DNA from: an uncultured bacterium
Lineage (GTDB): Bacteria > Bacteroidota > Bacteroidia > Bacteroidales > Bacteroidaceae
Length of the DNA: 64,000 nt
Reading direction: 5' to 3'
NCBI GenBank assembly: GCA_905216025.1
Contig: CAJMSE010000007.1
Span: 62,001 to 126,000, forward strand
The position numbers were made by a program, and so were the translations under genes. Of the stretch, positions 8,663 to 17,272 are shown piece by piece (position 1 is the first letter of the stretch; every line of letters starts with the position of its first letter). The notes under the pieces are model-generated. The model was not told the DNA's origin and made no database searches. It worked only from the letters and a program-made list of their open reading frames with translations.

Positions 8663-9691
8663 TCAGTCAATGGCAGATGGCGTAAACTTCTTACGCGCCA
8701 TGGCCTGCATGTCCTCGGTAGTGTCGCACTCGTCTACAATCTCCACGCCGAGCATCGTCTCGATAATGTCTTCCATCGTGACGATGCCGCGCATGCATCC
8801 GTATTCGTCGGTAATCACAGAGATATGCTCTTTCTTGGCAAGCATCTTACGCCAGATATCCGATACCCTGTCCGTCTCGGTGAAAAACAGTATCGGACGC
8901 TTTATCTCGCCCACCGCCACGTCGAACCTGTCCTGTGAGAGCATCTCGAGAACCGTCACCCTGCGCACGTAGCCGGTGATGAACTCGCGCCGTGAATCGT
9001 ATACGGGAATACGCGAGAAGGATGCCAGCGAAGGGTCGGCGTGAAAGTCTTTCATCGTCGTCCGCTCAGGAACGGAAGCCACCACGACAGACGGTGTCAT
9101 TATTTCCTTGGCCCGCACGGCAGCCAATTTGAGGAAGTTCTGTATGGCTTTGCTTTCGGCCCTGCCTATAACCCCCTCGTCGGTACCCACGCTCACCATC
9201 GCCGCCACCTCCTCGCGGCTAACCGTAAGAGGCTGAATCTTCGGAGAGAGACACCGCGTGAGCTGCTCGGACAGCCATACGAGCGGCCATGTGATGAATA
9301 TCATCGCACGTATTATCCGCGTCGACGGCATGGCAAGCACGCGCCAGTGTGAAGCTCCCAACGTCTTGGGTATAATCTCGGAAAACACGAGGATAAGCAA
9401 CGTGAGCACTGCCGATATAACCCCGAACCATGCCTCGCCGAACACCTTTACCGATTCCGAGCCTACGCCGGCAGCACCGATGGTGTGTGCCACGGTGTTG
9501 AGAGTGAGGATTGCGGCGACAGGGCGGTCTACGTTCGTCTTGTATTCCATCATCAGCGAGGCCGCCGCAGCCCCCTGCTTCTCTTTCATCGAGATGAATG
9601 ATACGGGCGTTGAAAGCAATACTGCTTCGAGTACGGAGCACATGAAGGATACAGCCAGTGCCCCGGACAGATACAATAAGATAAGTGTCAT
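8663..9691 (-). CDS. CNNM/CorC-type membrane protein with CBS domains
   Basis: A 342-aa protein. The first ~180 residues are a DUF21/CNNM transmembrane domain (starts MTLILLYLSGALAVSFMCSV, contains LILVFSEIIPKTLG). Two CBS modules follow (IMTPSVVVASVP...; EHISVITDEYGCMRGIVTMEDIIETMLG). These proteins act in magnesium or other divalent cation efflux or resistance. A farther upstream in-frame ATG at 9736 lies beyond the -7 box at 9724-9731, so the start at 9691 is preferred. The short C-terminus lacks the CorC/HlyC domain of longer relatives. Confidence 0.88.
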   Translation of the reverse strand: MTLILLYLSGALAVSFMCSVLEAVLLSTPVSFISMKEKQGAAAASLMMEYKTNVDRPVAAILTLNTVAHTIGAAGVGSESVKVFGEAWFGVISAVLTLLILVFSEIIPKTLGASHWRVLAMPSTRIIRAMIFITWPLVWLSEQLTRCLSPKIQPLTVSREEVAAMVSVGTDEGVIGRAESKAIQNFLKLAAVRAKEIMTPSVVVASVPERTTMKDFHADPSLASFSRIPVYDSRREFITGYVRRVTVLEMLSQDRFDVAVGEIKRPILFFTETDRVSDIWRKMLAKKEHISVITDEYGCMRGIVTMEDIIETMLGVEIVDECDTTEDMQAMARKKFTPSAID

Positions 9692-9723
9692 TGCGTCTTC
9701 AGTGTCATTTATCGTTTTGTGTG

Positions 9724-9731
9724 CAAATATA
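9724..9731 (-). promoter_or_regulatory. -7 box of the CNNM gene
   Basis: TATATTTG on the minus strand, 33 nt upstream of the chosen ATG at 9691. It decides the start by excluding the in-frame ATG at 9736. Confidence 0.6.
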
Positions 9732-9910
9732 GGCATTTCTCACGGCAGTCATATACAAGCATTGCCGTTTTTTAGTTATTTTATGAAGACAATCCTGCCG
9801 GCCGCCGCCAAACAGCCTTCTGCCAGGCAGCAAGGCCCGCCTTACATACCTCATTGCACCCCCCTATAACGCTTTCACAGGCCGTAAAGCATAAAAAGCC
9901 CTCTTTTATT

Positions 9911-9940
9911 TTGCTCTTTGTCCTATTTAGACTAACTTTG
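9911..9940 (+). promoter_or_regulatory. Promoter of ychF
   Basis: TTG at 9911-9913 and TAACTTTG at 9933-9940 with a 19-nt spacer, 34 nt upstream of the ATG at 9974. The frame stays open back to 9854, but that start precedes the promoter. The 9737-9910 stretch shows no gene. Confidence 0.7.
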
Positions 9941-9973
9941 CAGGACGTTAAGAATATAAACGTTTATACATAT

Positions 9974-11077
9974 ATGGCTTTAAAATGTGGTATTGTGGGA
10001 CTGCCCAACGTGGGCAAGTCCACGCTTTTCAATTGCCTGTCGAGCGCCAAGGCGCAGGCAGCTAACTTCCCGTTCTGTACTATCGAGCCTAACGTGGGCG
10101 TCATCACCGTGCCCGACGAGCGCCTCACAAAGCTCGCAGAGATAGTGCATCCGGGACGCATCGTGCCCGCAACGTGCGAGATTGTGGACATCGCCGGACT
10201 CGTGAAAGGTGCTTCGAAGGGCGAGGGACTGGGCAACAAGTTTCTCGGAAACATACGCGAGACTGACGCCATAATACACGTTCTGCGCTGCTTCGACGAC
10301 GATAACATCACCCATGTGGACGGGACTATCGACCCGATACGCGACAAGGAGATCATCGACACCGAGCTGCAGCTGAAGGATCTCGAGACCATCGAGGCGC
10401 GGCTGCAGAAGCAAGCCAAGGTGGCCGCCGTGGGAAACAACAAGGAAGCGAAGATAGAGGTGGGCGTGCTCGAGGCCTACAAGGCCGCACTGGAACAGGG
10501 AAAGAACGCCCGCACGGTGGAGTTCGACAGCAAGGACGAGATAGAGGCCGCGCGAAACCTGTTCCTGCTCACGTCGAAACCCGTGCTCTACGTGTGCAAC
10601 GTGGACGAGACGGCCGCCAAAACAGGTAACGATTACAGCCGCCGCGTCGAGGAGATAGCCCGCGAGGAGGGCGCCGAGGTGCTCGTGATAGCCGGAAAGA
10701 CGGAGGAAGACATAGCCTCGCTCGAGACCTACGAGGACAAGCAGATGTTTCTCGACGAGCTCGGACTGGAGGAGAGCGGCGTGAACAGACTGATAAAGAA
10801 GGCCTACTCGCTGCTCAATCTCGAGACATTCATCACCGCCGGAGAGATGGAGGTGAAGGCATGGACATACCGCAAGGGCTGGAAGGCTCCGCAGTGTGCC
10901 GGCGTGATACACACCGACTTCGAGAAAGGATTTATCCGCGCAGAGGTCATCAAGTATGACGACTATATCCAATACGGCTCCGAGGCCGCCGTGCGCGAGG
11001 CCGGCAAGCTGGGCATCGAGGGCAAGGAATACGTCGTACAGGACGGCGACATCATGCACTTCAGGTTTAATGTATAA
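9974..11077 (+). CDS. ychF: Redox-regulated ATPase YchF (Obg family)
   Basis: A 367-aa P-loop protein of the TRAFAC class that binds ribosomes and prefers ATP to GTP. The P-loop GLPNVGKST sits at residues 9-17. Switch elements (EIVDIAGLVKGASKGEGLGN) and the C-terminal TGS-like domain (TYRKGWKAPQCAGVIHTDFE) are both present, and the length is normal. It carries its own promoter. lgt starts 46 nt after its stop, so the two may be co-transcribed. Confidence 0.96.
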   Translation: MALKCGIVGLPNVGKSTLFNCLSSAKAQAANFPFCTIEPNVGVITVPDERLTKLAEIVHPGRIVPATCEIVDIAGLVKGASKGEGLGNKFLGNIRETDAIIHVLRCFDDDNITHVDGTIDPIRDKEIIDTELQLKDLETIEARLQKQAKVAAVGNNKEAKIEVGVLEAYKAALEQGKNARTVEFDSKDEIEAARNLFLLTSKPVLYVCNVDETAAKTGNDYSRRVEEIAREEGAEVLVIAGKTEEDIASLETYEDKQMFLDELGLEESGVNRLIKKAYSLLNLETFITAGEMEVKAWTYRKGWKAPQCAGVIHTDFEKGFIRAEVIKYDDYIQYGSEAAVREAGKLGIEGKEYVVQDGDIMHFRFNV

Positions 11078-11123
11078 CCACATGCCGGGCGGTTGCCGCC
11101 CGGTTTAACTCCCGTCAAGAATC

Positions 11124-11945
11124 ATGAACATACTCAACTACATCGTCTGGAACCCCGACCTCACCGCCTTCCTCGGCATCCGCTGGTACTCTCTGTGCTG
11201 GCTCGTCGGACTGCTGCTGGCCTATCTGATAGTGAAGCGGCTCTACAAGGAACAGAACATCAAGGAGGAGCTCTTCGAACCGCTCTTCTTCTACTGCTTC
11301 ATAGGCATCCTCGCCGGGGCCCGTCTGGGCCACTGCCTGTTCTATCAGCCCGACTATTTCCTCACATCGTGGAGCCACGTGGTGGAGATGCTCCTGCCGA
11401 TACACTTCCTGCCAGACGGCGGATGGCGCTTCACCGGCTATGAGGGACTGGCCAGCCACGGCGGAACGCTCGGACTGATGATAGCCCTCTGGCTCTATGT
11501 GAAGAAGACGGGAATCAGGCTCTGGACCGTGCTCGACAACATAGCGATTGCCACGCCCGCGACGGCCTGCTTCATAAGGCTGGGCAACCTCATGAACTCT
11601 GAGATAATAGGAAAGATCACCGACGTGCCGTGGGCGTTCATCTTCGAGCGCGTCGACACCATGCCGCGCCACCCGGGACAGCTCTACGAGGCCATCGCCT
11701 ACGCCCTGCTGCTCTTCATCGGCTGGGCGCTGTACCGCAAATACCCGCAAAAGGTGGGCACGGGATTCTTCTTCGGACTCTGCCTTACGTATATCTTCAC
11801 CGCCCGTTTCTTCATCGAGTACACCAAAGACATACAGGAAGCGTTCGAGGCCGGCATGCTCCTCAACATGGGGCAGCTGCTCAGCATACCGTTCGTGGCG
11901 CTCGGCGTGGTGTGCATGGTGAGGAGTAAGGCAAGAAAAAAATGA
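11124..11945 (+). CDS. lgt: Prolipoprotein diacylglyceryl transferase
   Basis: A 273-aa polytopic inner-membrane enzyme that transfers diacylglycerol from phosphatidylglycerol to the lipobox cysteine of prolipoproteins. Signatures are GARLGHCLFYQPDYF, YEGLASHGGTLG and RLGNLMNSEIIG, followed by HPGQLYEAI. Several hydrophobic helices span the length. Its stop overlaps the start of the MFS gene in an ATGA, pointing to translational coupling. Confidence 0.96.
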   Translation: MNILNYIVWNPDLTAFLGIRWYSLCWLVGLLLAYLIVKRLYKEQNIKEELFEPLFFYCFIGILAGARLGHCLFYQPDYFLTSWSHVVEMLLPIHFLPDGGWRFTGYEGLASHGGTLGLMIALWLYVKKTGIRLWTVLDNIAIATPATACFIRLGNLMNSEIIGKITDVPWAFIFERVDTMPRHPGQLYEAIAYALLLFIGWALYRKYPQKVGTGFFFGLCLTYIFTARFFIEYTKDIQEAFEAGMLLNMGQLLSIPFVALGVVCMVRSKARKK

Positions 11946-13138
11946 CTGACGGCAACATAAAACAAGAAAAACTATGGACCGGCGAGTACTGCAAGGTGAT
12001 GGCGGCGAACTTCATGCTGTTCTTCGCCTTCTACCTGCTGACCCCTCTCCTGCCGATATATCTCGACTCGCAGTTCAACGCCGACAAGGACCTGATAGGC
12101 ATCGTGCTGTCAGGATACGTCGTCGCGGCACTGGTGATAAGGCCTTTCAGCGGGTTCGTCGTAGACACGTTCAACCGCAAGAAGGTGCTGATGACGTGCT
12201 TCTTCGCCTTCTTCGTGTGCTTCGCTGGCTACATCGGAGCCGGCACGATACTGATGTTCGCCATCGTCCGCACCATCCACGGACTGCCGTTCGGCGCCAC
12301 CACCGTGGCAAACTCCACCGTGGCCATAGACGTGCTGCCGTCGTCGCGGCGCAATGAGGGCACGGGATACTACGGCCTGAGCAACAACCTGGCCATGGCG
12401 ATAGCCCCCTCGGCGGGTATATGGATATATCACGCCACGGGAAACTTCTCGCTGCTGTTCTGGATTTCGCTTGCCGTGGCGTTCATGGGATTCTGCTGCG
12501 CATCGGCCGTAAAGCTGCGGCCGCGCGAGCCGGTGAAGGGAAAGCCGCGCCTCAGCCTCGACCGCTTCTTCCTGACGCGTGCCTGGCTCATGGCGATAAA
12601 CATCATGCTGTTCGGCCTCTGCTGGGGCGTGATGAGCAACTACGTGGCCCTCTACGGCCAGCAGAAGCTCGGGATAACCGACGGCACGGGCCTCTTCTTC
12701 GCCCTCCTGTCCATCGGTCTGTTCACGTCGAGGCTCCGCGGAGCCAAGGCCCTGCGCGAGGGAAGGCTGACGCAAATTGCCTTGAGCGGCTCATTAGTGA
12801 GCTGCGTGGGATATACCCTCTTTGCCCTCGCCCCGGGAGAGTGGGCCTACTACGGCGCGGCACTGGCCATCGGACTGGGCAACGGCCGCATGTTCCCGGC
12901 ATTCCTAAACATGTTCATCACCGTGGCGCGCAACGACCAGCGCGGCACGGCAAACTCCTCGATACTCACGTCGTGGGATACCGGCATGGGACTGGGCATC
13001 CTGATAGGCGGCATTACGATAGAGTATCTCGGCTTCTCGGCAGCCTTCTGGATTACGGCGCTGTCGCAGACGGCAGGCGCAATGCTGCTCTTCTTATTCA
13101 CGCGGCAGTTCTACGACAGTAGAAAGCTGCACGACTGA
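11942..13138 (+). CDS. MFS transporter
   Basis: A 398-aa protein with about 12 predicted hydrophobic helices. The cytoplasmic loop GFVVDTFNRKKVLM is the A-motif variant typical of drug-efflux-like MFS proteins. It starts inside the lgt stop (ATGA overlap), an arrangement that suggests co-expression but says nothing on substrate. Substrate unknown. Confidence 0.88.
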   Translation: MTDGNIKQEKLWTGEYCKVMAANFMLFFAFYLLTPLLPIYLDSQFNADKDLIGIVLSGYVVAALVIRPFSGFVVDTFNRKKVLMTCFFAFFVCFAGYIGAGTILMFAIVRTIHGLPFGATTVANSTVAIDVLPSSRRNEGTGYYGLSNNLAMAIAPSAGIWIYHATGNFSLLFWISLAVAFMGFCCASAVKLRPREPVKGKPRLSLDRFFLTRAWLMAINIMLFGLCWGVMSNYVALYGQQKLGITDGTGLFFALLSIGLFTSRLRGAKALREGRLTQIALSGSLVSCVGYTLFALAPGEWAYYGAALAIGLGNGRMFPAFLNMFITVARNDQRGTANSSILTSWDTGMGLGILIGGITIEYLGFSAAFWITALSQTAGAMLLFLFTRQFYDSRKLHD

Positions 13139-13140
13139 CG

Positions 13141-13240
13141 TCGTAATTCTAAATTATGAATTATAAATTATAAATTCGTAATTCAATAATTCCTCATCGG
13201 CCGACCGATTCATAATTCATAATTCCTAATTCATAATTGA
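13141..13240. repeat. AT-rich iterated AATTCATAATT-type repeat
   Basis: Multiple words of the kind TAATTCATAATT and its complement follow the MFS stop and can fold in several registers. Related words (AATTACGAATT) recur at 57608-57820. This looks like a spacer repeat rather than a gene. Confidence 0.5.
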
Positions 13241-13303
13241 TTATCAAATAGCTGTTATCGTTTATTCCGCTAACCGACGGCAAACCGTGCGGTGCTTATT
13301 TAA

Positions 13304-13311
13304 TAATTTTG
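13304..13311 (+). promoter_or_regulatory. -7 box upstream of the ThrE-type operon
   Basis: TAATTTTG, 41 nt before the ATG at 13353. It probably drives the small protein and the two ThrE subunits. Confidence 0.5.
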
Positions 13312-13352
13312 CAGCGGAAAAAGAGATATAAGACAACTATCAGACAATCATT

Positions 13353-13547
13353 ATGGACACACCTATCATTACATGGAGCATCGTCGTCGGACTGCTATCG
13401 GCATTCATGGCGATAAAGACATTCAGAGACATCAACAGCCGCGGAGGACACCGCCACCGCCTGTTCGAAATCGGCAGCGAGCGCGACGAGTTCTACGTGC
13501 CCGGAGATGCCATCAAAGCAGAAGACTATGAAGACGAGGATTTCTGA
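13353..13547 (+). CDS. Small single-TM protein preceding thrE
   Basis: A 64-aa protein with one hydrophobic segment (about 5-21, ITWSIVVGLLSAFMAI), a basic middle and an acidic tail ending EDYEDEDF. It has a promoter and a leader, and its end overlaps the downstream ThrE N-subunit by 20 nt in another frame, which supports translation. I do not recognise the family. Position suggests an accessory of the exporter; this is inference. Confidence 0.55.
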   Translation: MDTPIITWSIVVGLLSAFMAIKTFRDINSRGGHRHRLFEIGSERDEFYVPGDAIKAEDYEDEDF

Positions 13548-14364
13548 CCGCGCGGCGGCCACGGAGCAGCCCGCAGCGTCCGAGACAGACGCCGGACGCC
13601 GCCCCTCGGCACGCGAGGCATGCCTCTTCCTCGCTGCCTACTCCGCCCGGCTGCTCGGCTGCGGAGCCACGTGCATAAGGCTCGAGAAGAACGTGGGGCG
13701 CATGGCGGCGGCCTTCGGCAAGGAGGCCGAGATAACGATAATGCCCCGGCACGTGCACATCACCGTGAATGAACGCGGAAGCGACAGCACCTTCACCTCG
13801 TCGGCAACGGTGGCTCCGGCGGCGATAAACTTCAACATGAACACCCGCCTGAGCGAACTCAGCTGGGAGGTGGCCGACACCGGCATCAGCTTCGAGGCCA
13901 CGAAGGAACGCTTTGAGGACATCGCCGCCACCGCGCAGGAAAACAGATACGCCGTGCTCGCACTCGTCACGCTGGCCAACGCCGCCTTCTGCCGCCTGTT
14001 CGGGGGAGACGCCGCGGCGATGGCCGTCGTCGCAGCAGCCACACTCGCCGGCTTCATGCTGAAGCAGGAGCTGCTCGCCCGCAAGGCCGACGCCCGCATG
14101 GTGACGATGCTCTGCGCCTTCGTATCGTCCGTGCTCGGGGCCACGGCCGTGCTCTTCGGCCTCGGAGACACGCCGCTGACGGCCATGGGCACAAGCGTGC
14201 TCTACCTCGTGCCGGGCATCCCGTTCCTCAACTCTTTCAGCGACATGCTCTGCCGCCACTACATCTGCGCCTTCTGCCGCTTTGCAGACGCCACCGTACT
14301 CACCTGCTGCCTGTCTGCCGGGCTATGCGCCGGCATGCTGATGATGGGCGTGGGAATGTTCTGA
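13528..14364 (+). CDS. ThrE-type exporter subunit, N-terminal domain (DUF1212)
   Basis: A 278-aa protein matching the N-terminal half of threonine/serine exporters. It has a soluble part (ACLFLAAYSARLLGCGATCIR; ITIMPRHVHITVNE) followed by about five membrane helices with LYLVPGIPFLNSFSDMLCRHY. In many bacteria ThrE is split into two proteins, and the partner follows here. The start at 13528 is chosen over 13507 because it reads MKTRISD and overlaps the previous gene less; this is uncertain. Confidence 0.85.
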   Translation: MKTRISDRAAATEQPAASETDAGRRPSAREACLFLAAYSARLLGCGATCIRLEKNVGRMAAAFGKEAEITIMPRHVHITVNERGSDSTFTSSATVAPAAINFNMNTRLSELSWEVADTGISFEATKERFEDIAATAQENRYAVLALVTLANAAFCRLFGGDAAAMAVVAAATLAGFMLKQELLARKADARMVTMLCAFVSSVLGATAVLFGLGDTPLTAMGTSVLYLVPGIPFLNSFSDMLCRHYICAFCRFADATVLTCCLSAGLCAGMLMMGVGMF

Positions 14365-14381
14365 ACAAAACCATCACTACA

Positions 14382-14861
14382 ATGTTACAGATATTTCAAG
14401 ATGCATTGTTCGCGGCGATAGCAGCTATCGGATTTGCCGCGATAAGCACCCCGCCACGCCGGGCATACCTGCTCTGCGCCATGATAGCCGCCGCAGGCCA
14501 CTCGGCACGCTTCGTGCTGATGGCCGACGGCCTCACCCGGATGCACATCATCCCCGCCACGCTCGCGGCGGCGTTCATCACCGGCACGCTCGCCGTGTTC
14601 CTCTCGCCCACCATCAAGACGCCGGCAGAGACATGCCTCTTCCCCGCCCTGCTGCCGATGGTGCCGGGAATATACGCCTACAAATCGTTCGGCGGCCTCG
14701 CCCTGTGCGTCATGGCCGGCAGCGAGAGCGGCTTCATGCACGGCTTCCACCTCTTCGCGGCCAACGGCCTGACGTGCGGCCTCATACTGCTCTGCATGGT
14801 GTCAGGGGCCACCGCACCGGTTTTTCTGTTCAAGAAAATATCTTTTCAGGCCACAAGATAA
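14382..14861 (+). CDS. ThrE-type exporter subunit, C-terminal domain (DUF3815/ThrE_2)
   Basis: A 159-aa polytopic protein (MLQIFQDALFAAIAAIGFAA...), the second half of the split ThrE exporter. It carries FPALLPMVPGIYAYKSFGGL, which mirrors the VPGIPFLNSFSD motif of the first subunit. It starts 17 nt after its partner's stop; an upstream in-frame ATG at 14325 lies inside the partner. Likely exports threonine, serine or another small metabolite. Confidence 0.85.
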   Translation: MLQIFQDALFAAIAAIGFAAISTPPRRAYLLCAMIAAAGHSARFVLMADGLTRMHIIPATLAAAFITGTLAVFLSPTIKTPAETCLFPALLPMVPGIYAYKSFGGLALCVMAGSESGFMHGFHLFAANGLTCGLILLCMVSGATAPVFLFKKISFQATR

Positions 14862-14871
14862 TAAAAATGAC

Positions 14872-14879
14872 TATCTTTG
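14872..14879 (+). promoter_or_regulatory. -7 box of the LysR regulator
   Basis: TATCTTTG, 23 nt before the ATG at 14903. It excludes the long in-frame extension back to 14633, which lies inside the ThrE partner. Confidence 0.7.
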
Positions 14880-14902
14880 CAACAAGATACACACATACGA
14901 CA

Positions 14903-15805
14903 ATGGAACTGAGACAACTGAGATACTTCTGCAAGGTTGCCGAGACACTTAACTTCTCCGAGGCCGCAAAGGCCCTGTTCATCACCCAGAGCACGCTCTC
15001 ACAGCAGGTGAAGCAGCTCGAGCAGGAGCTGGGCACGCAGCTGCTCCAGCGCAGCAGCCACAACGTGACGCTCACCGAGGCCGGCAGCCAGCTGCTGCCC
15101 TACGCCCGCCACACCCTCCGCGACGCCGAGATGTGCGTGTCGAAGATTAACGACCTGAAGGAGCTGCTCACCGGAACGCTCAACATCGGGGTCACCTACT
15201 CGTTCAGCCCGATACTCACCGAGACGCTCTTCTCCTTCATGAAGCTCTACCCCAAGGTGAAGCTCAACATCTTCTACAAGCCCATGGCCGAGCTCATGGA
15301 CCTGCTGCGGAGCCGCGATGTCGACTTCGTGCTCGCCTTCAAGCCGTCGCAGCCGGTGGAAGGGGTCGAGTCGCACATCCTGTTCCAAAACTGCCTGTCG
15401 GCCATCGTCGGCACCGGCCACCCCCTGGCGGAAAGGGAGAGCGTCACGCCCGAAGACCTCGCAAGATACGACCTCGCCCTACCCTCTCAGGGCCTGCAGG
15501 CCCGCAATGCTTTCGAGCAGACCTTGATGTGCCGCAACCACAACTTCCGCATAAGGGTGGAGCTCAACGAGGTGAACATCCTACTGAAACTGATACGCCA
15601 GAACCGCCTCGTCTCGGTGCTCGCCGAAGCCACCATCCACAACGAGACGGGCATCAAGGCCATACCCCTCGACATCCCCGACAACCAGATGGAAGGCTGC
15701 GTGCATACCCTTCGTGACAACTACCGCAAGCGCTCCATGCAGGAGTTCATCAAGCTGCTAAGCGAGTCGCTCGCAGTGAAGGAACGGCAGAACGCCTGGA
15801 TTTAG
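14903..15805 (+). CDS. LysR family transcriptional regulator
   Basis: A 300-aa regulator. The N-terminal winged HTH reads MELRQLRYFCKVAETLNFSE followed by AAKALFITQSTLSQQVKQLE, and the C-terminal two-lobe effector domain begins near TGTLNIGVTYSF. It is near in style to the CynR/OxyR-like group. Neighbours give no certain target: the ThrE exporter lies upstream on the same strand, and AT-rich DNA follows. It marks the right edge of the GC-rich block. Confidence 0.92.
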   Translation: MELRQLRYFCKVAETLNFSEAAKALFITQSTLSQQVKQLEQELGTQLLQRSSHNVTLTEAGSQLLPYARHTLRDAEMCVSKINDLKELLTGTLNIGVTYSFSPILTETLFSFMKLYPKVKLNIFYKPMAELMDLLRSRDVDFVLAFKPSQPVEGVESHILFQNCLSAIVGTGHPLAERESVTPEDLARYDLALPSQGLQARNAFEQTLMCRNHNFRIRVELNEVNILLKLIRQNRLVSVLAEATIHNETGIKAIPLDIPDNQMEGCVHTLRDNYRKRSMQEFIKLLSESLAVKERQNAWI

Positions 15806-15953
15806 ACAGAGAAAGAATAGTGAAGAGGACGGACGTAATAAACAAGCACTAAGAAAAAAATGGGTATTATGCTAAGCGAAGTTTAAGCAAACTAAAGTTA
15901 TTAAGCGAACTTCACTATATTTTCATTGTATCATTTATCTGATAATACGATAT

Positions 15954-16100
15954 ATGACAAACAATAATAAACGACCATCTCAATATGAATATGAAACGGC
16001 AGTAAATGAAATTAAAGCAAAGCATCAAGATATAAACGGTTTGTTAAAACCGGATGTTCATGCCATAGAACCGGAAAATATCTTAACTGCATATCCATAA
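15954..16100 (+). CDS. Possible small protein (48 aa)
   Basis: An ATG-to-TAA frame of 48 codons (starts MTNNNKRPSQYEYETAVNEI) in AT-rich DNA between the LysR gene and the restriction locus. It is hydrophilic and has no recognised motif. No -7 box is obvious. It could be a gene, a remnant or chance. The preceding 15806-15953 contains only short repeats of the type AAGCGAAcTT. Confidence 0.25.
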   Translation: MTNNNKRPSQYEYETAVNEIKAKHQDINGLLKPDVHAIEPENILTAYP

Positions 16101-16105
16101 TCTGA

Positions 16106-16270
16106 TTATATGTAAATCCACAACATGCAGTTAAAATACTTTCCAATCATCAATAAAATCAGTTTATTTTCAATATCCTCTTTCTCACACAGTTCTTCCT
16201 GCTTGTCATAGCTGTCCGTTTCTTTACCACATCTTATTTCAAGATTGCTTTCTTGATAATTCTTTTCCAT
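16106..16270 (-). CDS. Possible small protein (54 aa)
   Basis: A 54-codon frame (MEKNYQESNLEIRCGKETDS..., ending GKYFNCMLWIYI) that starts 20 nt after the stop of the larger exported protein on the same strand. The charged N-terminus and hydrophobic end may form one membrane segment. The close spacing makes co-transcription plausible. Family unknown. Confidence 0.35.
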   Translation of the reverse strand: MEKNYQESNLEIRCGKETDSYDKQEELCEKEDIENKLILLMIGKYFNCMLWIYI

Positions 16271-16290
16271 GATTTTATTTGTTTATAATG

Positions 16291-16857
16291 TTATAAATCC
16301 TCGCCATCCGACTTGTTATATCCATTTTCATAAAACATGATAATATTATATTTACCATATCTTTCATCTATCATAAACCATACAAAACGGTTATATGGAT
16401 TGTCATCCGCTTTCTCTGACAACTGGAAAAAGCTTGCCTCATATCTTTTATTATGAACCGTTATTTCATAACTTATATCCTCATCATCAGGTATCAGATA
16501 GTCATCCAAAGATGATTTTGCATACCTTTTGTTTTTATCAAACTGCCGGCAAAGATCATTGAAACATATCTTTATATTTGTTACATTTGTAGGAGAAGCA
16601 TCAATCAACGCTATACGCCATACCTTATTATTATTTGTCTGAACATCTATAAATACATCTTTACCGTTAAATTCTCCTTCCAACTTGTCATAAGTTGCAT
16701 TATACTTATAACCCTTAGCTTTCAATTTCTGTATCATTTCCTGCTTACTGCCATCCACAGGAATACCAAGAAACTTTGTTACATCATTCTGTGCCTGCAC
16801 GGCAACGGAAAGAATTACAAACAACACAATAGATAATACATTTTTCATAATCATCAA
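16291..16857 (-). CDS. Exported protein of unknown function
   Basis: A 188-aa protein with a clear signal peptide (MKNVLSIVLFVILSVAVQAQ). The mature part begins NDVTKFLGIPVDGSKQEMIQ and is mixed alpha/beta by eye, with no catalytic motif. The start may be the ATG at 16857 or at 16848. Codon use is AT-rich like the rest of the 15.8-20.5 kb block. It lies downstream of the 6S-like RNA on the same strand. The function is not known to me. Confidence 0.7.
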   Translation of the reverse strand: MMIMKNVLSIVLFVILSVAVQAQNDVTKFLGIPVDGSKQEMIQKLKAKGYKYNATYDKLEGEFNGKDVFIDVQTNNNKVWRIALIDASPTNVTNIKICFNDLCRQFDKNKRYAKSSLDDYLIPDDEDISYEITVHNKRYEASFFQLSEKADDNPYNRFVWFMIDERYGKYNIIMFYENGYNKSDGEDL

Positions 16858-16897
16858 TCAAGCTCTCCAGACCATATAGAAGCACTTTAAATTATAC

Positions 16898-17113
16898 ATC
16901 AAAAGAGCGTGGTCTGCTATGAACCACATCCTAAAGTGCAGGCCCTGAGAAAACCTTAATCAAAAGATATGATATAACAGCCCACGCTATAACGTGGGAA
17001 CTGTCATGTCAACTCTTGTTGATTAGTTGTAAAGTTTCTCAGGCTTTGCACTTACAAGACGAGGACATAACGCTCCTTGTTCCTTAAAAATCGCAGTCAA
17101 GATAACCCGAACT
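16898..17113 (-). ncRNA. ssrS: 6S-like structured RNA (Bacteroidales-1-like candidate)
   Basis: Read on the minus strand this stretch folds into the layout of 6S RNA. A 5' hairpin (CGCAGT/ACTGCG) is followed by a closing stem GAGCGT/ACGCTC. A large central bubble has a small hairpin on its 3' side (GTGGT/ACCAC). A long upper stem follows (AAGTGCA/TGCACTT, then CCTGAGAAA/TTTCTCAGG, then TAATCAA/TTGATTA), capped by CCCACG-TTATAG-CGTGGG. It has a strong promoter at 17120-17152, a TTTT run after the closing stem, and no reading frame. 6S RNA sequesters housekeeping RNA polymerase. The structured RNA is well supported; the 6S identity is inferred from architecture only, and the ends are approximate. 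Confidence 0.55.
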
Positions 17114-17119
17114 GCGCCA

Positions 17120-17152
17120 CAAAGATAACAAAAATAATATGTAACGACCAAA
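17120..17152 (-). promoter_or_regulatory. Promoter of the 6S-like RNA
   Basis: On the minus strand TTTG (17152-17149), a 21-nt spacer, then TATCTTTG (17127-17120). This is one of the best promoter matches in the window and points straight into the structured RNA. Confidence 0.7.
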
Positions 17153-17238
17153 CATTTATATATTAAAATTATTTTTTCAATCATCTATATATGTATATGT
17201 TTCATTATATCTTTCTTCTGTATTTCACTTTTTTATCG

Positions 17239-17246
17239 TATCTTTG
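17239..17246 (+). promoter_or_regulatory. -7 box of the restriction-modification operon
   Basis: TATCTTTG, 27 nt before the ATG of the first methyltransferase at 17273. No clear -33 element was seen. Confidence 0.65.
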
Positions 17247-17272
17247 CAACGGAAACAGACATTCCTATAATA

